From contig JAFABB010000007.1 in the NCBI GenBank assembly GCA_023426245.1, forward strand, positions 186,001 through 250,000: a stretch of 64,000 nt of DNA, written 5' to 3'. Below are positions 41,223-50,403 of this stretch, piece by piece; position 1 is the stretch's first letter; each line of letters opens with the position of its first letter. The position numbers and the translations under genes were made by a program. The stretch comes from Bacillota bacterium. Lineage in GTDB: Bacteria > Bacillota > UBA4882 > UBA8346. The notes beneath the pieces are model-generated. The model had not been told where the DNA came from. It worked only from the letters and a program-made list of their open reading frames with translations, and ran no database searches.

Positions 41223-43358
41223 TTACGGAGCCTTTGAATGAAATATTCGCCGCAACCAATCAAAGAAACGGGAATGCTTGCCACATAAATCGCAGATTTC
41301 CGTGGGCTGTTTCCCAAGCAGAAATTGGCGTACTTCTAATTCCCTGCAATAAGGGCCGGGTAAAAGGCCGGAACGCTTACATACTTGAATGCTGAGGAAA
41401 CGGTGCTTTTGACAATATTCTGTCGGTTCAGTCCCTGTTAAAAAATACTCAGTCCGTTTAGGGCAAAAAACAGTGGCTTTTGCCCCTGTCTCGGTGCAAA
41501 TATCCATTGGAACAATATTGCTCGGAATTGTAAAGTCAAGGGCCGGCTTATTTCTTAAAGCCTCGGTCATAAAATTGGCCCAAATCGGAGCTGCTATTTG
41601 ATTAGCGGCTCCAGGTAATGAACGCTCGTTATGATCGCAGCCGACGTATACACAAGTTAATAGGTCCGGAGTGTAACCAACAAACCAGGCATCCCTATTT
41701 TCTTCAGTCGTTCCGGTTTTACCGGCTACCGGCCGGTTGATCACGCCTTCGATATTGGCTGCCGTTCCCCCTTTGCGCAAAACGCTGCTTAAAGCCTGCG
41801 TCACCAAATAAGCCACCCCGGGATCGATGACTGTGGAATGTTCTGTAGGAGCCTGGTAAAGTACCCGGCCCTCCCGATCCAAAATTCGTCTTATGGTGGT
41901 GGGAATCAACTTTTTGCCGCCATTGGCAAAGGGTAGGTAAGAACCGGCCAGTTCCAGCGGGGTGACTTCCCCAGAACCCAGAGCTAATGACAGTAGAGGG
42001 GGTAAGGTAGAGGAAATCCCAAGTTCCTTCGCAAGAGCAATAACTTTGGAGGCCCCGATTTGGTACAGTAGTTTGACCGCTACCACGTTACTGGAAGATG
42101 CCAAAGCTTGACGCAGGGATAAAAGCCCGGAGCGTTCCTCGTCATTGTCGTCGGTTGGCCGGTAGATCTGCCGCCCGATTTGATAGGTTACCGGACTGCA
42201 ATCAACCTGATTGGCCAATGTATATCCGTGGCTTAAAGCAGCGGCATATAAAATTGGTTTGAACGAAGATCCCGGTTGGCGATGAGCTTGAGTCGCCCTG
42301 TTAAATTGTGATTTTGTAGAATCAATACCGCCTACTAAGGCCCGGATAAACCCGGTTTGGGAGTCGATTGCAATCAATGCCCCTTGAGGCTGCAGCAAAC
42401 CTTGCTTATCGTGAAATAATTTAGGCAACCCATTTACCATGGAGTGTTCTGCTTTTTTTTGCATCTCCATATCCAAAGTGGACTCGATAATAAAACCGGC
42501 TTTATAAATCAAACCCGGTTCTTTGGGAAATATCCGGCTGACTTCATCTTGGAGAAGATCGAGAAAATAAGGAGCCGGCGGTGTCTTATTTATAATACCC
42601 GGCAAATGAAGCGGCATTGAGCGGTAATGTTCAAGCTGATCCTTTGATATAAAGTTGCATTCTCTCATCCGCAGCAAAACTTCAACGATTCGTCTCTTAC
42701 TGGCTTCGGGATGGAAATAAGGCGAATAATAAGCCGGCCCTTTGGGTAATCCTGCAAGGAGAGCCATTTCGGATGGGGTCAATTGATCCAAAGTTTTTCC
42801 AAAATAGGTTTGGGCGGCGATTTTCAGTCCATAGGCCCCGTGACCGAAATAAATTTGATTGAGATAGAGTTCCAGAATTTTATTCTTCGGCAACTGGAGT
42901 TCTAATTTAACGGTATAAAACAATTCTTTAAGTTTGCGAAGAAAGGTCCGCTTTTGATCAAGATAGGCATTTTTAGCGAGTTGCTGGGTAATCGTACTGG
43001 CGCCCTGCTCTAAACTCCGGTGCATAATATCATAAAACAATGCTTTGATAATTCTTCCCGGATTGATACCATGATGTTGAAAAAATCGATGATCTTCCAC
43101 AGCCAATATCGCTTTAATCAGGAAGGGCGGTACTTCATCCAGATTAACCGGGCTTCGGTTCTGGATAAAGAAAGTGGTGACGAATTGATGATTCTGGTCA
43201 TATACCTCGGAAGCTAAGGGCATTTTGGGGGACGGCAAAGGCAGATAAATAGCCAGCAACAATCCTCCCAGAAAAAGGAGAAGCACCGAAAGAAATATAT
43301 AGGGTCCATTTAATTTAACCCTGACCCATTTCCGGAACGTTTGCCACAAAAATACCAC
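41223..43358 (-). CDS. Class A penicillin-binding protein (PBP1A type)
   Basis: 711 aa, GTG start. One membrane helix (residues 20-40). Glycosyltransferase domain: catalytic Glu88 in VEDHRFFQHHGIN, QGASTITQQLAKN, LYLNQIYFGHGAYG. Transpeptidase domain: SxxK in QPGSSFKPIL (Ser364-Lys367), SSN-type ASSSNVVAVKLL, KTG in VAGKTGTTEENRDAWFVG. The Cys-rich C-terminal tail of about 90 residues (ICTETGAKATVFCPKRTE, FLTGTEPTEYC, ICDLCGKHSRF) is found in some Clostridia PBPs and may bind metal or form disulphides. Polymerises and cross-links peptidoglycan. Confidence 0.95.
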   Translation of the reverse strand: MVFLWQTFRKWVRVKLNGPYIFLSVLLLFLGGLLLAIYLPLPSPKMPLASEVYDQNHQFVTTFFIQNRSPVNLDEVPPFLIKAILAVEDHRFFQHHGINPGRIIKALFYDIMHRSLEQGASTITQQLAKNAYLDQKRTFLRKLKELFYTVKLELQLPKNKILELYLNQIYFGHGAYGLKIAAQTYFGKTLDQLTPSEMALLAGLPKGPAYYSPYFHPEASKRRIVEVLLRMRECNFISKDQLEHYRSMPLHLPGIINKTPPAPYFLDLLQDEVSRIFPKEPGLIYKAGFIIESTLDMEMQKKAEHSMVNGLPKLFHDKQGLLQPQGALIAIDSQTGFIRALVGGIDSTKSQFNRATQAHRQPGSSFKPILYAAALSHGYTLANQVDCSPVTYQIGRQIYRPTDDNDEERSGLLSLRQALASSSNVVAVKLLYQIGASKVIALAKELGISSTLPPLLSLALGSGEVTPLELAGSYLPFANGGKKLIPTTIRRILDREGRVLYQAPTEHSTVIDPGVAYLVTQALSSVLRKGGTAANIEGVINRPVAGKTGTTEENRDAWFVGYTPDLLTCVYVGCDHNERSLPGAANQIAAPIWANFMTEALRNKPALDFTIPSNIVPMDICTETGAKATVFCPKRTEYFLTGTEPTEYCQKHRFLSIQVCKRSGLLPGPYCRELEVRQFLLGKQPTEICDLCGKHSRFFDWLRRIFHSKAP

Positions 43359-43571
43359 TATTTTTTCCTCGCAAAGGTTTTACTTCATTAATATGTCCCC
43401 ATCATTCACTTTTATGAGAAAACGAAAGATGTTGGATAAGATATAGTTTGAATGAAGGATTATCAAAAGGCGGCGAGAATCTTTTAACATGAACCGGCAA
43501 CTAACATAGAAACCTGATATTTTCCGGAACGAGGTTTAATCAACGTCAATCAATCATTGAGGTGGTTTGAG

Positions 43572-44372
43572 TTGTCAAAAAATGGGCCTATAGGGGCATT
43601 TGATTCAGGTGTGGGAGGGCTTTCGATATTACGGGAAGTAAGGCGGTTGCTTCCGGCGGAGGATCTCGTTTATTTAGCCGACTCGGCCCATTGCCCTTAC
43701 GGTGTGAAACCTGTGGAAGAAATTCGGCAACGTTCATTGGAAATTACCGATTTTTTAGTTTCCCTGGGAGCAAAAGTAATCATTGTAGCTTGTAATTCGG
43801 CTTGTGTAGCCGGGCTTGACCAAGTCCGGGCCAAATATAAACAAATACCGGTGGTTGGTGTGGAACCGGCTATTAAACCGGCCCATGAAGTGACTCGTAA
43901 TGGGAAAATAGGAGTTTTGGCAACCAATTTGACTTTGAATGGTGAACGATTTTCAATTCTAGTAGAAAAATATGCAACAGGAGTAGAGGTTTATACTCAG
44001 CCGGGCCCTGGCTTGGTAGAGATTGTAGAATCCGGTGAAATCGAGACTCCTGAAACAGAAAGAATATTAAGACAATATTTGGAGCCTCTTTTAGCCAAGG
44101 GCATCGATACACTGGTACTCGGCTGCACTCATTACCCATTTTTAATACCGGTTGCCCGTAAAATTTGCGGCCCCGATGTCACAATCTTAGATACTGGAGT
44201 TGCTGTCGCCAAGCAAACGGAACGGGTGTTAAAACTGGCGGATTTGATGACCACCCGTCCGGCTCCCGGCCAGGAAACTTTTTATACCAGCGGAGATCCC
44301 GTATCGGTTACCCCTGTGATAGGTAAATTATGGGGTGACCCCCGGATTCAGGCTAAGAAAGCCATGGTATAA
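43572..44372 (+). CDS. murI: Glutamate racemase
   Basis: 266 aa from TTG 43572 (GAGGTGG six bases upstream). Interconverts L- and D-glutamate for peptidoglycan. N-terminal PIGAFDSGVGGLSILREV, catalytic Cys74 in IIVACNSACVAG (family usually CNTA; here an extra Cys78 follows) and Cys185 in VLGCTHYPFLIP, plus ADSAHCPYGVKPVEEI. Divergent from the PBP gene, so both envelope genes share one intergenic region. Confidence 0.95.
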   Translation: MSKNGPIGAFDSGVGGLSILREVRRLLPAEDLVYLADSAHCPYGVKPVEEIRQRSLEITDFLVSLGAKVIIVACNSACVAGLDQVRAKYKQIPVVGVEPAIKPAHEVTRNGKIGVLATNLTLNGERFSILVEKYATGVEVYTQPGPGLVEIVESGEIETPETERILRQYLEPLLAKGIDTLVLGCTHYPFLIPVARKICGPDVTILDTGVAVAKQTERVLKLADLMTTRPAPGQETFYTSGDPVSVTPVIGKLWGDPRIQAKKAMV

Positions 44373-44440
44373 TTCCATACCCGTTTTGCCTTGATAGTGA
44401 GAATGAAGAGTAAGGCCGCTCCGCTTTGGATCAAAAATTG

Positions 44441-44492
44441 AAAGGAACCCATGAAAGGAACAATGAGAAATCCTTCATGGGTTCCTTTTTTG
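44441..44492 (+). terminator. Terminator of murI
   Basis: Long stem AAAGGAACCCATGAA / TTCATGGGTTCCTTT and a T-run. Convergent with leuA. Confidence 0.85.
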
Positions 44493-44536
44493 AAAAAGCT
44501 TCCGTTCTTTACGAATAGGAGGACGCAAACCGCCTT

Positions 44537-46216
44537 TTACTTCCGGCTTGCCCTATTGATGGCGGAAAGTACGGCTTTGATCGAGGCTACGCTGGTATCT
44601 TCGTCGATTCCGGCTCCAAAAACAGAAACTCCCGTTTTATTCTTAAGCTGAATAAAAGCCAAAGCTTTGGAGTCCGAGCCGGAGGAAACGGCTTGTTCAT
44701 CATAGGATACGAGATGGTAATCGCCGATCCCGAAATTTTTGAGGGCATTGAAAAAGGCGTCAATGGGTCCATTCCCCCGGCTTTCAATCTTATGATCTTC
44801 GTTTTGGAACTTAATGACGCCGCTGAAAAAGACGCCTGCCGGAGAACCGTTTCCCGATTGGTGGGAGACATGGTACGTTTTCAAAGAAAATGGGTATTCC
44901 AAATCCAGGTATTCGGACTTAAACAAGTCATATAAACATTGTGAAGATAATTCGGTCCCCGCTTTGTCACAGGCCGCTTTAACAATGGCCCCGAATTCCG
45001 GGTGCATGGCTTTGGGTAAATTGTAGCCATATACGGTTTGCAAAATATAAGCGGCGCCACCTTTTCCGGATTGACTGTTAATACGGATAATGGGTTCGTA
45101 TTCTCGGCCGATATCGGCGGGATTGATAGGCAGGTAAGGGACTTCCCAATATCCCGTGTCCGAGGTGCGCATATAATCCATTCCTTTGTTGATGGCATCC
45201 TGATGGGAGCCGGAAAAAGCGGTGAATACAAGGTCGCCGCCATAAGGGTGACGCTCATGGACTCTCATCTTGGTAACTCTTTCGTAGATTTCACGGAGTT
45301 CCGGAATTTTACTGAAATCCAGCCCGGGGTCGATGCCTTGAGTATGCATGTTAAGCGCCAATGTTACAATATCAACGTTTCCGGTCCTTTCACCGTTGCC
45401 AAAAAGAGAACCTTCCACCCGTTCAGCGCCGGCCAGTAATCCCAATTCGGCTGCCGCGACTCCGGTGCCGCGGTCATTGTGAGGGTGCAGGCTGATGATG
45501 GCATTTTGGCGGTCCGGTAAATGTTTGCAAAAATATTCGATCTGATCGGCATAACCATTGGGTGTACTGCACTCCACAGTCGACGGCAGATTGAGAATAA
45601 TCCGGTTTTGGGGTGAAGAGCCCAAAGTCTCCATGACCTGGGAGCAGATAGCCACGGCATTATCCATTTCAGTCCCGGAGAAGCTTTCCGGGGAGTACTC
45701 ATAACGGAGATGGGTTTGCGGGTCAGCCTTTTTCGATAACTCAGCGATTAATTTCCCGGCGTTGACAGCAATTTCGATGATACCGGCCATGTCTTTTTTG
45801 AAGACCACTTTGCGTTGTAGGGTCGAAGTGGAATTATAAAAATGAAAGATTACATTTTTAGCGCCGTGGATAGCCTCAAAGGTTTTTTCAATTAGATGTT
45901 CTCTGGCTTGAACCAAAACCTGGATCGTAACGTCATCGGGAATATGGCCGCCTTCGATTAAAGCCCTCAGGATTTCATATTCCGTTTCGGAAGCTGAGGG
46001 GAAACCCACTTCGATCTCTTTAAACCCAATTTGGACCAAGGTCTTGAATAAGAGCAATTTTTCTTCCAGATTCATCGGATCGACTAGGGCTTGGTTTCCA
46101 TCGCGTAGGTCTACGCTGCACCAGACGGGAGCTTTTTCTAAGACACGGGAAGGCCACTCGCGGTTTGCCAGGGGGACTCCGGGAAAGGGAAGATACTTTT
46201 CAAATGCTTTTTTCAT
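44537..46216 (-). CDS. leuA: 2-isopropylmalate synthase (long form)
   Basis: 559 aa from ATG 46216 (AGGAGG eight bases upstream); the ORF runs further upstream through the T-box but that part is not coding. First step of leucine synthesis (2-ketoisovalerate + acetyl-CoA). Motifs: WCSVDLRDGNQALVDPMNLE (active-site start), EVGFPSASETEYEILRALIE, SLHPHNDRGTGVAAAELGLL, LFGNGERTGNVDIVTLALNM (metal and substrate sites). C-terminal regulatory domain ends with SVASIKAVLSAINR. Expression governed by the leucine T-box upstream. Confidence 0.96.
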   Translation of the reverse strand: MKKAFEKYLPFPGVPLANREWPSRVLEKAPVWCSVDLRDGNQALVDPMNLEEKLLLFKTLVQIGFKEIEVGFPSASETEYEILRALIEGGHIPDDVTIQVLVQAREHLIEKTFEAIHGAKNVIFHFYNSTSTLQRKVVFKKDMAGIIEIAVNAGKLIAELSKKADPQTHLRYEYSPESFSGTEMDNAVAICSQVMETLGSSPQNRIILNLPSTVECSTPNGYADQIEYFCKHLPDRQNAIISLHPHNDRGTGVAAAELGLLAGAERVEGSLFGNGERTGNVDIVTLALNMHTQGIDPGLDFSKIPELREIYERVTKMRVHERHPYGGDLVFTAFSGSHQDAINKGMDYMRTSDTGYWEVPYLPINPADIGREYEPIIRINSQSGKGGAAYILQTVYGYNLPKAMHPEFGAIVKAACDKAGTELSSQCLYDLFKSEYLDLEYPFSLKTYHVSHQSGNGSPAGVFFSGVIKFQNEDHKIESRGNGPIDAFFNALKNFGIGDYHLVSYDEQAVSSGSDSKALAFIQLKNKTGVSVFGAGIDEDTSVASIKAVLSAINRASRK

Positions 46217-46254
46217 ATCTGTTTCCTCCTGAATCATAGTAACCAAACAGACAC

Positions 46255-46545
46255 AAAAAATCCTCGCCCCACAAACACAAGGGGCGAGGATTTTATTTTC
46301 CACGCGGTACCACCCTAATTCGGTTACGCTTATACGCAACCCTTTACGCAGCCTCCAACAAGGCGCTGACCTGTAACGTTGCCAAAACGTCCCGCTCTAA
46401 ATCCTTCAAACGGGCAACTCCGGGATGAGCTATTCACATAAAACGAAAGCACCGGTTTACACCAACCACCGACTCTCTAAGGCTTTTATTTTATGTCTTA
46501 TTCCCTTCAATGTCTTTGGGGCGATCTTTTATGAATATTTGATTA
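46255..46545 (-). promoter_or_regulatory. Leucine T-box riboswitch
   Basis: On the minus strand the conserved AGGGTGGTACCGCG (antiterminator, 46303-46318) is followed by a terminator of GGGGCGAGGATT / AATCCTCGCCCC with T-run (46259-46292). Stem I lies upstream; GAATAGCTCATC at 46425-46436 presents the CTC specifier codon (leucine), in agreement with leuA downstream. Uncharged tRNA-Leu would stabilise the antiterminator. Confidence 0.95.
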
Positions 46546-46586
46546 GAAATAATATATGCGATTCTTGAAGATTTGTCAACTACTTT

Positions 46587-47480
46587 TTAGAACCCGGCTT
46601 TTTGACTAATTTCCGCTTGTTTGGGAAGGAATACCAGAGGAACGTTTTTCGGGATGACGACTTTAAACTCGGTGCCTTTGCCGGGAGCGCTTTGAACGGT
46701 GACTTGGCCCCGCATTTCTCCGAGCAGTTGTTTGACAATCGCTAAACCAAGGCCTGAGCTATTTTTGGTCGAAAATCCGGCTGTAAAAATCATCGGCTGG
46801 ATCTCGTCCGGGATAGGCGGCCCATTATTCCAAATGGTGAAATGATAACAGTCTTCCGTTTCCCAAATGGTCACCTGGATAGTCCGCGGGAAAGCCTGAT
46901 CTCCTTCAAGAATCTCAATGGCGTTGCGGATGATATTTCCCAACACCCGGGTAATAGCCACCATGGAAATCTTGAAATCCGCAAAATCGGCATCGCAATC
47001 GACTGAAAATTGCAAGTTTTTCGCCTTGCACTGGGTGGAAAAAACCAACAACATCGCGGAAATCGTCGGATTGTTGATGTTCAAGTACAAGGAGCTGGAT
47101 GAGTCCAGGGAGGCATTGTACTCATCAATGAATTTGAGCACTTCCTGGCTCCGGTTCATTTGGGCTAACATCCGGATAACCTGAAGTTGATTTTTAAAAT
47201 CATGACGCTGGGAACTTAGCGTTTGGATTAGTTTCTGGCTTTCTTCCAATTGTAAGCGGTCGATTTCCTGGACGATGGATTCTTTATTCAGTTCAACCGT
47301 AAATTTATAAAAGGAACGAAGGTTTAATATCCATAGTATTAAAATGGCAACAGTAATTCCGGCTACAAAGAAAGTAACCGTTTTATGAAGCATATCAAAG
47401 AGATTCATTTCCAGAATCAAAAGCAGAAAAATGGCCAATAAAGCATAAAGGAAAGAATGCAATAGGTAAGAGTGTTTCAA
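46587..47480 (-). CDS. Sensor histidine kinase, Spo0B/AgrC-like
   Basis: 297 aa. Two membrane helices (residues 9-25 and 33-52), then a SPOB_a-type dimerisation helix with the phospho-acceptor in SSQRHDFKNQLQVIRMLAQM, then an HATPase_c domain (N box GNIIRNAIEIL, G2 box AGFSTKNSSGLGLAIVKQL). AgrC normally has six to seven helices; here the sensor part is nearly absent and lies possibly in the three small proteins upstream. RBS not clear. No response regulator nearby. Confidence 0.88.
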   Translation of the reverse strand: MKHSYLLHSFLYALLAIFLLLILEMNLFDMLHKTVTFFVAGITVAILILWILNLRSFYKFTVELNKESIVQEIDRLQLEESQKLIQTLSSQRHDFKNQLQVIRMLAQMNRSQEVLKFIDEYNASLDSSSSLYLNINNPTISAMLLVFSTQCKAKNLQFSVDCDADFADFKISMVAITRVLGNIIRNAIEILEGDQAFPRTIQVTIWETEDCYHFTIWNNGPPIPDEIQPMIFTAGFSTKNSSGLGLAIVKQLLGEMRGQVTVQSAPGKGTEFKVVIPKNVPLVFLPKQAEISQKAGF

Positions 47481-47494
47481 TTAATATCACACAC

Positions 47495-47971
47495 CTATTT
47501 GGTAATCGGAATATATTTCATCAAGGAAAATTTGGTTGTTTTTAAGATAATTAATACAAACGCCGGAACGACGAGTTCCAGCAGATTTAATAGCATCCAG
47601 TTCGTCTCGGCTAATCTTGAAGTAATCGCATAACCAAAGTGAGTGAAGAGTGGGCAGGCCAAGAGCATACTCCCCAGCGTTAAAGTGGTAAAAGATAGTA
47701 AAGAGCCGATAAGGCTCAACGTAATATTGATTTTGTTGAATAAGAATAATATCCCTGCGCCGGTTATTACCAGCACGATGGTATGGACGGGAGCGGAAGC
47801 GTTCAGAACGAGTTTGGAAATATAAGCGATTGCCGAAAAGAGCATGACCGGCAAGAGAACTCTTTTTACCGGCAGGGAAACTCCAATGTAGGCCAAAGCT
47901 AACTGGTAACTAATGAAAAAAGCAAAGTAAACCAACAAGAAGGACATAAGCATCAAATAGGGATCTTGCAT
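47495..47971 (-). CDS. Small polytopic membrane protein, paralogue 1 (AgrC-sensor-like)
   Basis: 158 aa with about five helices (residues 9-25, 36-55, 65-80, 85-110, 130-145). Shares with the next two proteins the features AYISKLVLNASAPVHT and ITLSLIGSLLSFTTLTLGSM and the tail LLNLLELVVPAFVLIILKT, FSLMKYI. Length and helix count fit the membrane part of an AgrC-like receptor that has been split from its kinase. It is directly upstream of the kinase gene with 14 bases between. Confidence 0.75.
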   Translation of the reverse strand: MQDPYLMLMSFLLVYFAFFISYQLALAYIGVSLPVKRVLLPVMLFSAIAYISKLVLNASAPVHTIVLVITGAGILFLFNKINITLSLIGSLLSFTTLTLGSMLLACPLFTHFGYAITSRLAETNWMLLNLLELVVPAFVLIILKTTKFSLMKYIPITK

Positions 47972-48166
47972 CTACTCTCAGCTCCTCATAAAGTGTTCTA
48001 TAAGCTCTAAAGTCAAACTCATAGAAAATTATAACATAAAAATCAGCTAATATTTCGCTTTTTCATCCAAATTATTTTTTAGCCCAATAGTTCCATCGCT
48101 TTCTTAAGAACAAAACAAAAAATTTAAACGACATCAAAATCAACAATCAATGCAATTCGTTAAAAA

Positions 48167-48661
48167 TTATGTTTTCACTGTATAACCTTGAAGGTATTTC
48201 AGTAAGGAGAATTTGCTAGTCTTTAGAATAAGCAAAACCAACGTTGGGAGGAACAGTTCCAGCAGATTTAAAAGAATCCAAGATTCCCATGAGTACTCGC
48301 TTAACTTTGAAGGAATCGTAAAACCCAGTTTGAGGAAGACCGGGCAAGCCAAAATCATGCTTCCCAGGGTCACAGTGATAATGGTCAGCAAAGATCCGAT
48401 CAGGCTGAGAACAAAGCCGATTGGATAAAACAACCGAAGCACCCCGGCGCAAATAACAACCACCACGGCGGTATGTACTGGAGCGGAGGCGCCTAAGCAG
48501 ATTTTGGAGATATAGGCGCCCACGGAGGCGATTAGAACCGGGAGCAAGGTCTGTTTTAGGGATGGGGAAAGATCGATAAAGGCCGAAGCCAGCTGGTAAA
48601 AGATAAAAAAAGTAATATAAGCTATTAAAAAATTCAAAAGCATCCAATAGGGATAATACAT
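48167..48661 (-). CDS. Small polytopic membrane protein, paralogue 2 (AgrC-sensor-like)
   Basis: 164 aa, five helices in the same places. LLPVLIASVGAYISKICLGA, LRLFYPIGFVLSLIGSLLTI, then LLNLLELFLPTLVLLILKTS and FSLLKYL. Closest to paralogue 3. Good candidate for an autoinducing-peptide binding or exporting partner; function inferred from neighbours only. Confidence 0.75.
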   Translation of the reverse strand: MYYPYWMLLNFLIAYITFFIFYQLASAFIDLSPSLKQTLLPVLIASVGAYISKICLGASAPVHTAVVVVICAGVLRLFYPIGFVLSLIGSLLTIITVTLGSMILACPVFLKLGFTIPSKLSEYSWESWILLNLLELFLPTLVLLILKTSKFSLLKYLQGYTVKT

Positions 48662-48702
48662 CGATATTCAGCTCCCCGTCATCGTATTTGAAGATTTCCA
48701 AG

Positions 48703-49218
48703 TCAAAGCGGCCGAAAAACATTGCAATTTTTCAATCCATACAGCATAAAATTCCTTTTTGTCAAGGCTTGAGGATATTTAAGCAAAGAGAATTTGCTGG
48801 CCTTTAGAATTATCAAAACCAAAATGGGGAAAACCAGTTCCAGCCGATTCAATAGCATCCATGAGTATCCGCTCAATTTGGAAGGAATCCCATAACCCGG
48901 TTTGAGGAAGAACGGGCAAGCCATGACGATGCTTCCCGGCGTTATTGCAATGGTTATCAGCAAAGAACCGATCAGGCCGAGTACAAAACTGATCAGATTC
49001 AACAAGCGAAGTACTCCGGAACAGATGAAAACCACCGCGACGGAGGCGCTTAAGCAGATTTTGGAGATCAAGGCGATCGCAAGGCGATCAGGACCGGGAG
49101 CGGGGCCTGTCTTTGGGATGGAGAACGATCGATAAAAGGTCAAAGCCAACTGGGAATGGATAGAAAAAGTGACATAAAACATTAGGCAGGTTATCAGAGT
49201 TAGAAAGAGTTCATTCAT
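48703..49218 (-). CDS. Small polytopic membrane protein, paralogue 3, altered
   Basis: 171 aa. The beginning (TLITCLMFYVTFSIHSQLAL) and the part from ISKICLSASVAVV onward match paralogue 2. Residues of about 29-46 read RSFSIPKTGPAPGPDRL, which corresponds not to paralogue 2's protein but to its alternative reading frame (RSFPIPKTDLAPGSNRL). So two compensating frameshifts appear to have occurred here, and APVHT is deleted. The protein may be damaged, or a changed version. Last codons run into a different tail (RNFMLYGLKNCNVFRPL). Confidence 0.6.
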   Translation of the reverse strand: MNELFLTLITCLMFYVTFSIHSQLALTFYRSFSIPKTGPAPGPDRLAIALISKICLSASVAVVFICSGVLRLLNLISFVLGLIGSLLITIAITPGSIVMACPFFLKPGYGIPSKLSGYSWMLLNRLELVFPILVLIILKASKFSLLKYPQALTKRNFMLYGLKNCNVFRPL

Positions 49219-49412
49219 TTTTCCACACTCCGGAGAGATATCTTATCCTGTAATATGGAAGTATTTATGAAATTGCGTCTGCTTATTTAAAAAAGCTATC
49301 ATCACAACAAGTAAAGAATCAACAACAAATACGGATTCTTAATATTTTCTGGTCCATTTAGAAAATATTCTAAAATTGTGAAGAAAATAATTCTATGCAA
49401 ATATTATAACAT

Positions 49413-49458
49413 AAAAAAACCACCAAGGTATATCAAAAATACCTTGGCGGTAAAAAAA
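49413..49458. terminator. Terminator between agrD and the membrane-protein genes
   Basis: ACCACCAAGGTA-TATCAAAAA-TACCTTGGCGGT with T-runs on both strands. Separates agrBD from the rest on the minus strand, so the three paralogues and the kinase may form a second unit. Confidence 0.85.
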
Positions 49459-49483
49459 CTCTTCTAATAGAAACATTCATAAA

Positions 49484-49591
49484 TTATTTCCTCATTTTTG
49501 GTTGATAGGACACACTTTGGCAAGCAAAGGCCATACTAAGAGTAGCAGCCAATGTAGCGACAGCGGCCAATAATAAATATAATCTTTTCAT
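49484..49591 (-). CDS. agrD: AgrD-like cyclic lactone autoinducer precursor
   Basis: 35 aa: MKRLYLLLAAVATLAATLSM, AFACQSVSYQPKMRK. An amphipathic, hydrophobic leader, one Cys (residue 24) that would close the (thio)lactone ring, and the charged tail with Y-Q-P-K. Mature peptide probably within CQSVSYQP. RBS AAAGGAGGCGC, and start overlapping the agrB stop (ATGA), as usual in agr loci. Ring size cannot be read from sequence. Confidence 0.85.
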   Translation of the reverse strand: MKRLYLLLAAVATLAATLSMAFACQSVSYQPKMRK

Positions 49592-50193
49592 ACGGTTTGC
49601 GCCTCCTTTCCTTTGGTAATCAGTTCCAACCAATGGACTATCCAGACACCGGCCGGTGTTCTGAGCAGAACTGTGATTAAAACCCCGATATTCAAAGCCG
49701 TTAACCACGTACTGTCAAACCAGATATTCAAAAGACTCAGTGATGCGAGGGTTATTACGCCGAAACGTTTTCTGGATTTGATTTGTTGTTCATTGAAATC
49801 AAAATCCTGGGCCAACAGTGGACCATAAAGCAGAACGACACAGCATCCTGCGGTTGCCAAAGCAAGCAGCCACCAAGGAGAGGGGGTTTCCAAAGTTTTC
49901 AATGCCCATCCGGAACCGGCCAGAATTAACGCGCTGAAAGCGGTACATCTTACAAAGCCGGAAAGATGAGGGCCGCCAATGATGTGTTTCATAAATAATG
50001 CGGCAAAGGTTATCCAAAGGGTCTCCTTAAAAGCACCGCACAACCAGCCAACCCCCAGAATAAAACCTATGCTTATCACCATAATGGAAAGACATTCAAT
50101 CCCATAACAAATTTTTTTGACTTCAGACTGCAAGCCAGCCTTTTCGCCAATATATTCCCCGACATGATCCGCAACATCCGCTATGGTAACCAT
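49588..50193 (-). CDS. agrB: AgrB-like peptide-processing endopeptidase
   Basis: 201 aa from ATG 50193 (a longer start is possible). Polytopic membrane protein. The active pair His76 and Cys83 lies in IGGPHLSGFVRCTAF, at the same spacing as His77/Cys84 of S. aureus AgrB. Cleaves AgrD and forms the thiolactone. N-terminal cytosolic region (VADHVGEYIGEKAGLQSEVK) followed by about five helices. Translationally coupled to agrD. Confidence 0.9.
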   Translation of the reverse strand: MVTIADVADHVGEYIGEKAGLQSEVKKICYGIECLSIMVISIGFILGVGWLCGAFKETLWITFAALFMKHIIGGPHLSGFVRCTAFSALILAGSGWALKTLETPSPWWLLALATAGCCVVLLYGPLLAQDFDFNEQQIKSRKRFGVITLASLSLLNIWFDSTWLTALNIGVLITVLLRTPAGVWIVHWLELITKGKEAQTV

Positions 50194-50329
50194 CTTCTCA
50201 CACCCTTCTTCAAACGAGGCATAAAAACCCAATATTAAATATATTGGCGCTATTGCCAATAGTTTGTCTTTACATAATATACTATCGGATTTTTTGTGGG
50301 GAACTTTATACTTTTTTTAAAAAAAATTA

Positions 50330-50368
50330 TAAAAAAAAAGATCCCCCACAATTTGCAGGGATCTTCTT
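50330..50368 (-). terminator. Terminator of the aminotransferase gene
   Basis: AAGATCCC-(N11)-GGGATCTT with a run of T on the minus strand. Strong stem. Confidence 0.8.
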
Positions 50369-50403
50369 TTATGGAAGTATTGATCATGATGAGGAATTTT
50401 ACA

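Noticed and set aside
46217..46339. N-terminal extension of LeuA
   Set aside because: The open frame crosses the T-box terminator and antiterminator; the real start at 46216 has an ideal RBS and gives the normal LeuA N-terminus.
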